64,000 bases of DNA from Leptoclinus maculatus (taxonomy: Eukaryota; Chordata; Actinopteri; Perciformes; Stichaeidae). Below the pieces are notes generated by a model that was not told the DNA's origin, ran no database searches, and saw nothing but the letters and a program-made list of their open reading frames with translations. This document shows positions 34,280 to 47,514 of this stretch, piece after piece. Every line of letters begins with the position of its first letter. Position 1 is the stretch's first letter. The stretch lies in contig JAVDOI010000042.1 in NCBI GenBank assembly GCA_032191485.1, positions 568,001 through 632,000 on the forward strand. Direction: 5' to 3'. The position numbers and the translations under genes are program-made.

Positions 34280-36654
34280 GGGCCCGAGCGGCCGACAACG
34301 TCGGGCCTGCGAAGGCCCTATTGTAATTGTAAGGGTTATTATTATTCATGATTCTTATTTGACTACTTTGGGAGCATTTTGGGACAACTTGCCATGCATG
34401 AAAACTCACCAAATTTTGCAGACTTGTCAGGTCTTGCTGAACTTAGAGTCTGAAAAAGAATGCATCTTTCTGTGTAAAAAATGGCTCTCTAGCGCCCCCT
34501 ACAAATCGTACCGGCGACGCCCCTCGGCAAGTATGTCCGATTTATTTGAAATTCAACACACATGTCCAAATCCGCTAGATCTAAAAAAAAGTTTCTCAGA
34601 CCCCTAAGCTCCGCCTACTTAGATTTTCCGCCATCTTGAATTTAGTGAAAAACACATTCTTGCAAACTCCTCCTACACGCTGGGTCCGATTACTACAGAA
34701 TTGTCTGTGGATCATTAATGGACCTACGTCATCTAAAATTATCAAAAGCTTTTTGATATCTCTTAGCGTTTAGAAGATATGGACCAATAAACTTCTTAGG
34801 GGCGTGGCATAATATCAATACACATAACTTCTCAACCATTTGTCCTAAATTCACCAAATTTTCTGCATATGTGCACATCGCATCCTGTAACATACCCTGA
34901 GAATTTATTTGTATTCGACTGCTAGGGGGCGCTACAGTAAACCTGCAAAGTTGTGCTTTTTGTCACTTTTTGCATTTTTCAGCCTTCGCACTTCAACGAA
35001 CTCCTCCTACACATTTTATGCGATCAACGTAAAATTTGGTCAGGATGCTCTTAAGACCTTTGTGATTAAAAATTATCAAAATCGTGAGTTTTCATCGAAG
35101 AACCTGGACGTGGCGTTGCGGCCATTTTGCCTCATTGTTTATGAAAAAGGAAGTTGTTATAACTCCAAGGTACATTATCCAATCCACACAAAACTTCTCA
35201 TGCATGATGCTACTTCAAGCCTGAACAGATTTCAGTTAAAAAAAATTTAATAATTCATAGCGCCGCCTACTGGCTAAAGGAAATGTAAAATTTTATACTT
35301 TTCTTTACTCCTCTTAGCCAGGCGACCTTATGAGTCTCAAATTTTGTAAGGATAGCCTCAAGACATTGATGAAAAATCGCCATGAAAAATTTTGAGTTTT
35401 CGTTGAACGCTGTTGCCGTGGCGACGCATCGTTCGCCATAAAAAAGGAAGCTGATGGTTTATTAGCTTAGGATGCTCAAAAACTCATGAAACTTTGTAGA
35501 TCTGTCAAAGGCATTGGAAGGAATATTCTATATAATTTTTGGCTTTGGCCTTTTTAAATTGCCTCTGTAGCGCCCCCTACAATATTTAAAAAGGAAGCTG
35601 ATGGTTTAGTGGCTTAGGATGCTCAAAAACTCATGAAACTTTGTATATGTGTCAAAAGCATTGGGACAAATATTTTATATGATTTTTGGCCTTGGCCGTT
35701 GTAAATTGCCTCTGTAGCGCCCCCTACAATATTTAAAAAGGAAGCTGATGGTTTAGTGGCTTAGGATGCTCAAAAACTCATGAAACTTTGTATATGTGTC
35801 AAAAGCATTGGGACAAATATTTTATATGATTTTTGGCCTTGGCCGTTGTAAATTGCCTCTGTAGCGCCCCCTACAATATTTCAAAAGAGCAGCCCCAGCG
35901 CTACGTTTGAGCTGCATGTATGAAACTTTGTAGTTACGTGTATCCTATGGAGACTTAAAAATAAGTCTCTTGGAACCATGCTCTAAACCCTACCGGAAGT
36001 CCGCCACTTTGATTTATGTGTGAATTTTCCCTTCATTTTGGACAATTTACAGGCGCTACACTTTAACGAACTCCTCCTAGGGACTTTGTCTGATCCTCTT
36101 CAAATTTTGTCAGTACAGTCTCAAGACCGTTGTGATTAAAAATTATCAAAAGCTTTACGTTTAACGGCACGGCTTAGCCGTAGCGGGCGGCTACTTTAAG
36201 TGATTCCCCGTGAAAAAAGCTGATGTAACTCAGCTGGACTTGTTCCAAACGGTCCCAAACTTCACACGCTTGATAACACTCACTGCCCGAGGATGTCTAC
36301 AAGCTAATTTTCACTAGTACTCACAGCGCCACCTGCCGGCGAAAGGAAATCTGCATTTTGTGACAAACGCCATCCGATTAACACGACTTTCACACAACGT
36401 GGTTTACGTTTGACAGAGAGCTACACAATGCACGTGTTCCGTAGCACCAGGCAGCAGATACGGGAAGCACCGGACTGTTTGCAAAGCATCATCTCCAGCA
36501 TCAGGCGGTCCACGCGGGATCAAAGACGTCTCGCTCGCAGACGCGCCGGCCGACGGTCGCGCGCGTTCTCGGACACGCAGGAGGGAGTCCCGCCGGCAAC
36601 CCCGACGCGCGGAGGATGCGAGGGCCCGTTCATCGCTGCTCGCAGCTTTAATTA
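34280..36654 (+). repeat. Macrosatellite unit 3
   Basis: One hairpin module. The 5' part (TGAACTTAGAGTCTGAAAAAG) is shared with unit 11. Three VNTR copies at exact 147-bp spacing (TAGCGC at 35,568, 35,715, 35,862). The + strand site is weakened here (GACTGCTAGGGGGCGC, two mismatches, 34,917-34,930). - strand sites at 35,260-35,273 and 36,326-36,339. Confidence 0.92.
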
Positions 36655-39244
36655 GGGCCCGAGCGGCCGACAACGTCGGGCCTGCGAAGGCCCTATTGTA
36701 ATTGTAAGGGTTATTAGGGCCCGAGCGGCCGACAACGTCGGGCCTGCGAAGGCCCTATTGTAATTGTAAGGGTTATTATTCTTATTATTCTTATTCTTAT
36801 TTTTGCCTTTTGGGAGCATTTGGGGGGGACTTGCCATGTACTAAAACTCACCAAATTTTGGGGACTTGTCAGGTCTGGTGAAAATAGACGTATGAAAAAT
36901 AATGCATCTTTCTGTGTAAAGAAATGTCTCTCTAGCGCCCCCTACAAGTCAGACCGGTGACGCCCCTCGGCCAGTATGTCCGATTTACTTGAAATTCAAC
37001 ACACATGTCCAAATCCGCTAGATCTAAAAAAAAGCCTCTCAGACCCCTAAGCTCCGCCTACTTAGATTTTCCGCCATCTTGAATTTAGTGAAAAACACAT
37101 TCTTGCGAACTCCTCCTACACGCTGGGTCCGATTACTACTGAATGTTCTGTGGATCATTAATGGACCTATGTCATCTAGAATTATCAAAAGCTTTTTGAT
37201 ATCTCTCAGCGTTTACAAGATATGGACCAATAAACTTCTTAGGGGCGTGGCATAATATCAATACACATAACTTCTCAACCATTTGTCCTAAAATCCCACA
37301 ATTGTCTGTATATGTGCACATCGCATCCTGTAACATACCCTAAAAATCTTTCTGCATTCGACCACTAGGGGGCGCTACAGTAAACCCGCAAAGTTGTGCT
37401 TTTTGTCACTTTTTGCATTTTTCAGCCTTCGCACTTCAACGAACTCCTCCTACAGATTTTATGCGATCAACGTAAAATTTGGTCAGGATGCTCTTAAGAC
37501 CTTTGTGATTAAAAATTATTAAAATCGTGAGCTTTCATCGAAGAACCTTGACGTGGCGTTGCGGCCATTTTGCCTCATTGTTTATGAAAAAGGAAGTTGT
37601 TATAACTCCAAGGTACATTATTCAATCCACACAAAACTTCTCATGCATGATGCTCCTTCAAGCCTGAACAGATTTCAGTTCAAAAAAATTCAATAACTCA
37701 TAGCGCCGCCTACTGGCTAAAGGAAATGTAAAACTTTCTACTTTTCTTTACTCCTCTTAGCCAGGTGACCTTATGAGTCTCAAATTTTGTAAGGATAGCC
37801 TCAAGACATTCATGAAAAATCTCCATGAAAAATTTTGAGTTTTCGTTGAACGCTGTTGCCGTGGCGACGCGTCGTACGCCATGAAAAAGGAAACTGATGG
37901 TTTATTAGCTTAGGATGCTCAATAATTCATAAAACTTTGTACATCTGTCAAAGGCATTGAAAGGAATATTCTATATGAGTTTTGGCTTTGGCCGTTTTAA
38001 ATTGCCTCTGTAGCGCCCCCTACAATATTTCAAAAGGAAGCTGATGGTTTAGTGGCTTAGGATGCTCATAAACTCATGAAACTTTGTACATCTGTCAAAG
38101 GCATTGGAAGGAATATTCTATATGAGTTTTGGCTTTTGTCGTTTTAAATTGCCTCTGTAGCGCCCCCTACAATATTTCAAAAGGAAGCTGATGGTTTAGT
38201 AGCTTAGGATGCTCATAAACTCATGAAACTTTGTACATCTGTCAAAGGCATTGGAAGGAATATTCTATATGAGTTTTGGCTTTGGCCGTTTTAAATTGCC
38301 TCTGTAGCGCCCCCTACAATATTTAAAAAGGAAGCTGGTGGTTTAGTGGCTTAGGATGCTCAAAAACTCATGTAACTTTGTAGATGTGTCAAAGGCATTG
38401 TAACAAATATTTTGTATGATTTCTGGCCTTGGCCGTTTTAAATTGCCTCTGTAGCGCCCCCTACAATATTTCAAAAGAGCAGCCCCAGCGCTACGTTTGA
38501 GCTGCATGTATGAAACTTTGTAGTCACGTGTATCCTATGGAGACTTAAAAATAAGTCTCTTGGATCCATGCTCTAAACCCTACCGGAAGTCCACCACTTT
38601 GATTTATGTGTGAATTTTCCCTTGATTTTGGACAATTTATAGGCGCTACACTTTAACGAACTCCTCCTAGGGACTTTGTCTGATCCTCTTCAAATTGTGT
38701 CAGTACAATCTCAAGACCATTGTGATTAAAAATTATCAAAAGCTTTACATTTAACGGCACGGCTTAGCCGTAGCGGGCGGCTACTTTGAGTGATTCCCCG
38801 TGAAAAAAGCTGATGTAACTCAGCTGGACTTGTTCCAAACGGTCCCAAACTTCACACGCTTGATAACACTCACTGCCCGAGGATGTCTACAAGCTAATTT
38901 TCACTAGTACTCACAGCGCCACCTGCCGGCGAAAGGAAATCTGCATTTTGTGACAAACGCCATCCGATTAACACGACTTTCACACAACATGGTTTACGTT
39001 TGACAGAGAGCTACACAATGCACGTGTTCCGTAGCACCAGGCAGCAGATACGGGAAGCATCGGACTGTTTGCAAAGCATCGTTTCCAGCATCAGGCGGTC
39101 CACGCGGGATCAAACACGTCTCGCTCGCAGACGCGCCGGCCGACGGTCGCGCGCGTTCTTGGACACGCAGGAGGGAGTCCCGCCGGCAACCCCGACGCGC
39201 GGAGGATGCGAGGGCCCGTTCATCGCTGCTCGCAGCTTTAATTA
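36655..39244 (+). repeat. Macrosatellite unit 4
   Basis: Two hairpin modules. The 5' linker GCCTTTTGGGAGCATTTGGG is shared with units 5, 8 and 9. Four VNTR copies (TAGCGC at 38,011, 38,158, 38,305, 38,452). CTCF-like sites: + 37,372-37,385 (full match), - 37,703-37,716 and 38,916-38,929. Confidence 0.92.
38011..38598 (+). repeat. 147-bp VNTR inside unit 4 (representative)
   Basis: Each repeat runs from TAGCGCCCCCTACAATATTT through GGAAGCTGATGGTTTAGTGG, ACTCATGAAACTTTGTA and ATTGCCTCTG. The exact 147-bp period is seen in units 3 and 4. Copy number by unit 1-12: 4, 4, 3, 4, 5, 4, 2, 3, 3, 2, 2, 4. Each copy ends in a partial CTCF core (AGGGGGCGC in complement) without the CCAC part. The right limit given includes flanking non-repeat sequence. 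Confidence 0.85.
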
Positions 39245-41918
39245 GGGCCCGAGCGGCCGACAACGTCGGGCCTGCGAAGGCCCTATTGTAATTGTAAGGG
39301 TTATTATTCTTATTATTCTTATTCTTATTTTTGCCTTTTGGGAGCATTTGGGGGGGACTTGCCATGTACTAAAACTCACCAAATTTTGGGGACTTGTCAG
39401 GTCTGGTGAAAATAGACGTATGAAAAATAATGCATCTTTCTGTGTAAAGAAATGTCTCTCTAGCGCCCCCTACAAGTCAGACCGGTGACGCCCCTCGGCC
39501 AGTATGTCCGATTTACTTGAAATTCAACACACATGTCCAAATCCGCTAGATCTAAAAAAAAGCCTCTCAGACCCCTAAGCTCCGCCTACTTAGATTTTCC
39601 GCCATCTTGAATTTAGTGAAAAACACATTCTTGCGAACTCCTCCTACACGCTGGGTCCGATTACTACAGAATGTTCTGTGGATCATTAATGGACCTATGT
39701 CATCTAGAATTATCAAAAGCTTTTTGATATCTCTCAGCGTTTACAAGATATAGACCAATAAACTTCTTAGGGGCGTGGCATAATATCAATACACATAACT
39801 TCTCAACCATTTGTCCTAAAATCCCACAATTGTCTGTATATGTGCACATCGCATCCTGTAACATACCCTAAAAATCTTTTTGCATTCGACCACTAGGGGG
39901 CGCTACAGTAAACCCGCAAAGTTGTGCTTTTTGTCACTTTTTGCATTTTTCAGCCTTCGCACTTCAACGAACTCCTCCTACAGATTTTATGCGATCAACG
40001 TAAAATTTGGTCAGGATGCTCTTAAGACCTTTGTGATTAAAAATTATTAAAATCGTGAGCTTTCATCGAAGAACCTTGACGTGGCGTTGCGGCCATTTTG
40101 CCTCATTGTTTATGAAAAAGGAAGTTGTTATAACTCCAAGGTACATTATTCAATCCACACAATACTTCTCATGCATGATGCTACTTCAAGCCTGAACAGA
40201 TTTCAGTTGAAAAAAATGCAATAACTCATAGCGCCGCCTACTGGCTAAAGGAAATGTAAAATTGTATACTTTTCTTTACTCCTCTTAGCCAGGTGACCTT
40301 ATGAGTCTCAAATTTTGTAAGGATAGCCTCAAGACATTCATGAAAAACTCCATGAAAAATTTTGAGTTTTCGTTGAACGCTGTTGCCGTGGCGACGCGTC
40401 GTACGCCATGAAAAAGGAAACTGATGGTTTATTAGCTTAGGATGCTCAATAATTCATAAAACTTTGTACATCTGTCAAAGGCATTGAAAGGAATATTCTA
40501 TATGAGTTTTGGCTTTGGCCGTTTTAAATTGCCTCTGTAGCGCCCCCTACAATATTTAAAAAGGAAGCTGATGGTTTAGTGGCTTAGGATGCTCATAAAC
40601 TCATGAAACTTTGTACATCTGTCAAAGGCATTGGAAGGAATATTCTATATGAGTTTTGGCTTTGGTCGTTTTAAATTGCCTCTGTAGCGCCCCCTACAAT
40701 ATTTCAAAAGGAAGCTGATGGTTTAGTGGCTTAGGATGCTCATAAACTCATGAAACTTTGTACATCTGTCAAAGGCATTGGAAGGAATATTCTATATGAG
40801 TTTTGGCTTTGGTCGTTTTAAATTGCCTCTGTAGCGCCCCCTACAATATTTCAAAAGGAAGCTGATGGTTTAGTAGCTTAGGATGCTCATAAACTCATGA
40901 AACTTTGTAAATCTGTCAAAGGCATTGGAAGGAATATTCTATATGAGTTTTGGCTTTGGCCGTTTTAAATTGCCTCTGTAGCGCCCCCTACAATATTTAA
41001 AAAGGAAGCTGGTGGTTTAGTGGCTTAGGATGCTCAAAAACTCATGAAACTTTGTAGATGTGTCAAAGGCATTGGAACAAATATTTGTTATGATTTCTGG
41101 CCTTGGCCGTTTTAAATTGCCTCTGTAGCGCCCCCTACAATATTTCAAAAGAACAGCCCCAGCGCTACGTTTGAGCTACATGTATGAAACTTTGTAGTCA
41201 CGTGTATCCTATGGAGACTTAAAAATAAGTCTCTTGGATCCATGCTCTAAACCCTACCGGAAGTCCACCACTTTGATTTATGTGTGAATTTTCCCTTGAT
41301 TTTGGACAATTTATAGGCGCTACACTTTAACAAACTCCTCCTAGGGACTTTGTCTGATCCTCTTCAAATTTTGTCAGTACAGTCTAGAGACCATTGTGAT
41401 TAAAAATTATCAAAAGCTTTACGTTTAACGGCACGGCTTAGCCGTAGCGGGCGGCTACTTTGAGTGATTCCCCGTGAAAAAAGCTGATGTAACTCAGCTG
41501 GACTTGTTCCAAACGGTCCCAAACTTCACACGCTTGATAACACTCATGGCCTGAGGATGTCTACAAGCTAATTTTCACTAGTACTCACAGCGCCACCTGC
41601 TGGCAAAAGGAAATCTGCATTTTGTGACAAACGCCATCCGATTTACGCGACTTTTCCACAACGTGGTTTACGTTTGACACAGAGCTACATAATGCACGTG
41701 TTCCGTAGCATCAGGCAGCGGATACGGGAAGCACCGGACTATTTGCAAAGCATCGTCTCCAGCATCAGGCGGTCCACGCGGGATCAAAGACGTCTCGCTC
41801 GCAGACGCGCCGGCCGACGGTCGCGCGCGTTCTCGGACACGCAGGAGGGAGTCCCGCCGGCAACCCCGACGCGCGGAGGATGCGAGGGCCCGTTCATCGC
41901 TGCTCGCAGCTTTAATTA
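39245..41918 (+). repeat. Macrosatellite unit 5
   Basis: One hairpin module. Its first ~1.2 kb nearly matches unit 4. Five VNTR copies, the most in the array. CTCF-like sites: + 39,890-39,903 (full), - 40,231-40,244 (13 of 14) and 41,590-41,603 (full match, CCAGCAGGTGGCGC in complement). Confidence 0.92.
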
Positions 41919-44376
41919 TTATTCTGATATATATTTTTCTGGGGATGGAGCTTGTAGGGGCACTTGCCATGCATGAAAACTCACCAATTTTGCACACCTG
42001 TCAGATCTGGTGTAGAAACTCTGAGGCGAACAATTCCATATTTGTGTGTAAAAAAATGACTCTCTAGCGCCCCCTACAAAACAGTCTGCCCACGCCCCTC
42101 GGCCAGTATGTCCGATTTACTTGAAATTCAACACACATGTCCATATCCGCTAGATCTAAAAAAAAGCCTCTCAGACCCCTAAGCTCCGCCTACTTAGATT
42201 TTCCGCCATCTTGAATTTAGTGAAAAACACATTCTTGCAAACTCCTCCTACATGCTGGGTCCGATTATTACAGAATTTTCTGTGAATCATTAATGGACCT
42301 ATGTCATCTAAAATTATCAAAAGCTTTTTGTTATCTCTTAGCGTTTACAAGATATGGACCAATAAACTTCTTAGGGGCGTGGCATAATATCAATACACAT
42401 AACTTCTCAACCATTTGTCCTAAATTCACCAAATCTTCAGCATATGTGCACATCGCATCCTGTAACATACCCTGAGAATTTATTTGTATTCGACTGCTAG
42501 GGGGCGCTACAGTAAACCTGCAAAGTTGTGCTTTTTGTCACTTTTTGCATTTTTCAGCCTTCGCACTTCAACGAACTCCTCCTACACATTTTATGCGATC
42601 AACGTAAAATTTGGTCAGGATGCTCTTAAGACCTTTGTGATTAAAAATGATCAAAATCGTGAGTTTTCATCGAAGAACCTGGACGTGGCGTTGCGGCCAT
42701 TTTGCCTCATTGTTTATGAAAAAGGAAGTTGTTATAACTCCAAGGTACATTATCCAATCCACACAAAACTTCTCATGCATGATGCTACTTCAAGCTTGAA
42801 CAGATTTCAGTTGAAAAAAATGCAATAACTCATAGCGCCGCCTACTGGCTAAAGGAAATGTAAAATTTTATACTTTTCTTTACTCCTCTTAGCCAGGTAA
42901 CCTTATGAGTCTCAAATTTTGTAAGGATAGCCTCAAGACTTTGATGAAAAATCGCCATGAAAAATTTTGAGTTTTCGTTGAACGCTGTTGCCGTGGCGAC
43001 GCATCGTTCGCCATAAAAAAGGAAGCTGATGGTTTATTAGCTTAGGATGCTCAATAATTCATAAAACTTTGTACATCTGTCAAAGGCATTGGAAGGAATA
43101 TTCTATATACATTTTGGCTTTGGCCGTTTTAAATTGCCTCTGTAGCGCCCCCTACAATATTTAAAAAGGAAGCTGATGGTTTAGTGGCTTAGGATGCTCA
43201 TAAACTCATGAAACTTTGTACATCTGTCAAAGGCATTGGAAGGAATATTCTATATGAGTTTTGGCTTTGGTCGTTTTAAATTGCCTCTGTAGCGCCCCCT
43301 ACAATATTTCAAAAGGAAGCTGATGGTTTAGTGGCTTAGGATGCTCAAAAACTCATGAGACTTTGTAGATGTGTCAAAGGCATTGGAACAAATATTTGTT
43401 ATGATTTTTGGCCTTGGCCGTTTTAAATTGCCTCTGTAGCGCCCCCTACAATATTTAAAAAGGAAGCTGATGTTTTAGTGGCTTAGGATGCTCAAAAACG
43501 CATGAAACTTTGTAGATGTGTCAAAGGCATTGGAACAAATATTTGTTATGATTTTTGGCCTTGGCCGTTTTAAATTGCCTCTGTAGCGCCCCCTACAATA
43601 TTTCAAAAGAGCAGCCCCAGCGCTACGTTTGAGCTGCATGTATGAAACTTTGTAGTCACGTGTATCCTATGGAGACTTAAACATAAGTCTCTTGGGACCA
43701 TGCTCTAAACCCTACCGAAAGTCCAACACTTTGATTTATGTGTGAATTTTCCCTTGATTTTGGACAATTTATAGGCGCTACACTTTAACGAACTCCTCCT
43801 AGGGACTTTGTCTGATCCTCTTCAAATTTTGTCAGTACAGTCTCAAGACCGTTGTGATTAAAAATTATCAAAAGCTTTACGTTTAACGGCACGGCTTAGC
43901 CGTAGCGGGCGGCTACTTTGAGTGATTCCCCGTGAAAAAAGCTGATGTAACTCAGCTGGACTTGTTCCAAACGGTCCCAAACTTCACACGCTTGATAACA
44001 CTCACTGCCCGAGGATGTCTACAAGCTAATTGTCACTAGTACTCACAGCGCCACCTGCTGGCGAAAGGAAATCTGCATTTTGTGACAAACGCCATCCGAT
44101 TTACGCGACTTTTACACAACGTGGTTTACGTTTGACACAGAGCTACATAATGCACGTGTTCCGTAGCACCAGGCAGCTGATACGGGAAGCATCGGACTGT
44201 TTGCAAAGCATCATCTCCAGCATCAGGCGGTCCACGCGGGATCAAAAACGTCTCACTCGCAGACGCGCCGGCCGACGGTCACGCGCGTTCTCGGACACGC
44301 AGGAGGGAGTCCCGCCGGCAACCCCGACACGCGGAGGATGCGAGGGCCCGTTCATCGCTGCTCGCAGCTTTAATTA
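41919..44376 (+). repeat. Macrosatellite unit 6 (no hairpin module)
   Basis: The preceding tail runs straight into the TTATTATTCTG linker. Four VNTR copies. The + strand site is weak (GACTGCTAGGGGGCGC, 42,494-42,507). - strand sites at 42,835-42,848 (13 of 14) and 44,048-44,061 (full match). Confidence 0.92.
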
Positions 44377-45350
44377 GGGCCCGAGCGGCCGACAACGTCG
44401 GGCCTGCGAAGGCCCTATTGTAATTGTAAGGTTTATTAGGGCCCGAGCGGCCGACAACGTCGGGCCTGCGAAGGCCCTATTGTAATTGTAAGGTTTTTTA
44501 GGGCCCGAGCGGCCGACAACGTCGGGCCTGCGAAGGCCCTATTGAAATTGTAAGGATTATTATTAGGGCCCGAGCGGCCGACAACGTCGGGCCTGCGAAG
44601 GCCCTATTGTAATTGTAAGGTTTTTAGGGCCCGAGCGGCCGACAACGTCGGGCCTGCGAAGGCCCTATTGTAATTGTAAGGGTTCTTATTATTAGGGCCC
44701 GAGCGGCCGACAACGTCGGGCCTGCGAAGGCCCTATTGTAATTGTAAGGGTTCTTATTATTAGGGCCCGAGCGGCCGACAACGTCGGGCCTGCGAAGGCC
44801 CTATTGTAATTGATAGGTTTATTATTATTATTAGGGCCCGAGCGGCCGACAACGTCGGGCCTGCGAAGGCCCTATTGTAATTGATAGGGTTATTATTAGG
44901 GCCCGAGCGGCCGACAACGTCGGGCCTGCGAAGGCCCTATTGTAATTGATAGGATTATTATTAGGGCCCGAGCGGCCGACAACGTCGGGCCTGCGAAGGC
45001 CCTATTGTAATTGTAAGGGTTCTTATTATTAGGGCCCGAGCGGCCGACAACGTCGGGCCTGCGAAGGCCCTATTGTAATTGATAGGATTATTATTAGGGC
45101 CCGAGCGGCCGACAACGTCGGGCCTGCGAAGGCCCTATTGTAATTGTAAGGGTTATTATTAGGGCCCGAGCGGCCGACAACGTCGGGCCTGCGAAGGCCC
45201 TATTGTAATTGATAGGTTTATTATTAGGGCCCGAGCGGCCGACAACGTCGGGCCTGCGAAGGCCCTATTGTAATTGTAAGGGTTATTAGGGCCCGAGCGG
45301 CCGACAACGTCGGGCCTGCGAAGGCCCTATTGTAATTGTAAGGGTTCTTA
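44377..45350 (+). repeat. Amplified block of 15 GGGCCC hairpin modules
   Basis: Modules start at 44,377, 44,439, 44,501, 44,565, 44,627, 44,695, 44,763, 44,834, 44,899, 44,964, 45,032, 45,097, 45,162, 45,227 and 45,289, spaced 62-71 bp. The ~39-bp core is invariant. It can fold with an outer GGGCC/GGCCC pair and an inner CCGAC-AAC-GTCGG stem. After CTATTGTAATTG the linker varies (TAAGG or ATAGG, then TTA, TTATTA or TTCTTATTATTA), which sets the spacing. Confidence 0.93.
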
Positions 45351-47514
45351 TTATTATTATTTATATTTTTCTGGGGATGGAGCTTGTAGGGGCACTTGCC
45401 ATGCATGAAAACTCACCAATTTTGCACACCTGTCAGATCTGGTGTAGAAACTCTGAGGCGAAAAATTCCATATTTGTGTGTAAAAAAATGACTCTCTAGC
45501 GCCCCCTACAAAACAGTCTGGCCACGCCCCTCGGCCAGTATGTCCGATTTACTTGAAATTCAACACACATGTCCATATCCGCTAGATCTAAAAAAAAGCC
45601 TCTCAGACCCCTAAGCTCCGCCTACTTAGATTTTCCGCCATCTTGAATTTAGTGAAAAATACATTCTTGCGAACTCCTCCTACACGCTAAGTCCGATTAT
45701 TACAGAATTGTCTGTGGATCATTAATGGACCTACGTCATCTAAAATTATCAAAAGCTTTTTGATATCTCTTAGCGTTTACAAGATATGGACCAATAAACT
45801 TCTTAGGGGCGTGGCATAATATCAATACACATAACTTCTCAACCATTTGTCCTAAATTCACCAAATTTTCAGCATATGTGCACATCGCATCCTGTAACAT
45901 ACCCTGAGAATTTATTTGTATTCGACTGCTAGGGGGCGCTACAGTAAACCTGCAAAGTTGTGCTTTTTGTCACTTTTTGCATTTTTCAGCCTTCGCACTT
46001 CAACGAACTCCTCCTACACATTTTATGCGATCAACGTAAAATTTGGTCAGGATGCTCTTAAGACCTTTGTGATTAAAAATTATCAAAATCGTGAGTTTTC
46101 ATCGAAGAACCTGGACGTGGCGTTGCGGCCATTTTGCCTCATTGTTTATGAAAAAGGAAGTTGTTATAACTCCAAGGTACATTATCCAATCCACACAAAA
46201 CTTCTCATGCATGATGCTCCTTCAAGCCTGAACAGATTTCAGTTAAAAAAAATGCAATAACTCATAGCGCCGCCTACTGGCTAAAGGAAATGTAAAATTT
46301 TATACTTTTCTTTACTCCTCTTAGCCAGGTGACCTTATGAGTCTCAAATTTTGTAAGGATAGCCTCAAGACATTGATGAAAAATCGCCATGAAAAATTTT
46401 GAGTTTTCGCTGAACGCTGTTGCCGTGGCGACGCGTCGTACGCCATGAAAAAGGAAGCTGATGGTTTATTAGCTTAGGATGCTCAATAATTCATAAAACT
46501 TTGTACATCTGTCAAAGGCATTGAAAGGAATATTCTATATGATTTTTGGCCTTGCCCGTTTTAAATTGCCTCTGTAGCGCCCCCTACAATATTTAAAAAG
46601 GAAGCTGATGGTTTAGTGGCTTAGGATGCTCATAAACTCATGAAACTTTGTATATGTGTCAAAAGCATTGGGACAAATATTTTATATGATTTTTGGCTTT
46701 GGTGGTTTTAAATTGCCTCTGTAGCGCCCCCTACAATATTTAAAAAGAGCAGCCCCAGCGCTACGTTTGAGCTGCATGTATGAAACTTTGTAGTTACGTG
46801 TATCCTATGGAGACTTAAAAATAAGTCTCTTGGAACCATGCTCTAAACCCTACCGGAAGTCCGCCACTTTGATTTATGTGTGAATTTTCCCTTCATTTTG
46901 GACAATTTACAGGCGCTACACTTTAACGAACTCCTCCTAGGGACTTTGTCTGATCCTCTTCAAATTTTGTCAGTACAGTCTCAAGACCGTTGTGATTAAA
47001 AATTATCAAAAGCTTTACGTTTAACGGCACGGCTTAGCCGTAGCGGGCGGCTACTTTAAGTGATTCCCCGTGAAAAAAGCTGATGTAACTCAGCTGGACT
47101 TGTTCCAAACGGTCCCAAACTTCACACGCTTGATAACACTCACTGCCCGAGGATGTCTACAAGCTAATTTTCACTAGTACTCACAGCGCCACCTGCCGGC
47201 GAAAGGAAATCTGCATTTTGTGACAAACGCCATCCGATTAACACGACTTTCACACAACGTGGTTTACGTTTGACAGAGAGCTACACAATGCACGTGTTCC
47301 GTAGCACCAGGCAGCAGATACGGGAAGCACCGGACTGTTTGCAAAGCATCATCTCCAGCATCAGGCGGTCCACGCGGGATCAAAGACGTCTCGCTCGCAG
47401 ACGCGCCGGCCGACGGTCGCGCGCGTTCTCGGACACGCAGGAGGGAGTCCCGCCGGCAACCCCGACGCGCGGAGGATGCGAGGGCCCGTTCATCGCTGCT
47501 CGCAGCTTTAATTA
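44377..47514 (+). repeat. Macrosatellite unit 7 (15 hairpin modules)
   Basis: The longest of units 1-12, because 15 hairpin modules occupy its first ~970 bp. Only two VNTR copies. Weak + strand site at 45,926-45,939; - strand sites at 46,267-46,280 and 47,186-47,199. Its last ~800 bp nearly match those of unit 3. Confidence 0.92.

Noticed and set aside
34909..35250. 114-codon frame repeated in units 3, 6, 7, 11 and others
   Set aside because: It starts at TTG, not ATG. It spans the + strand CTCF-like site and a non-coding block, and is kept only because units are near-identical; no protein family recognised.
36404..36673. 81- and 89-codon frames on both strands of the CpG-rich unit tail
   Set aside because: GC-rich DNA has few stops, so both strands stay open. 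The + strand frame starts at TTG and the two frames are mirror shadows of each other.
44377..45350. CRISPR-like array of regularly spaced palindromic repeats
   Set aside because: Spacers are not unique but the same TAATTG/TTATTA linker, and the context is vertebrate repeat DNA without cas genes.
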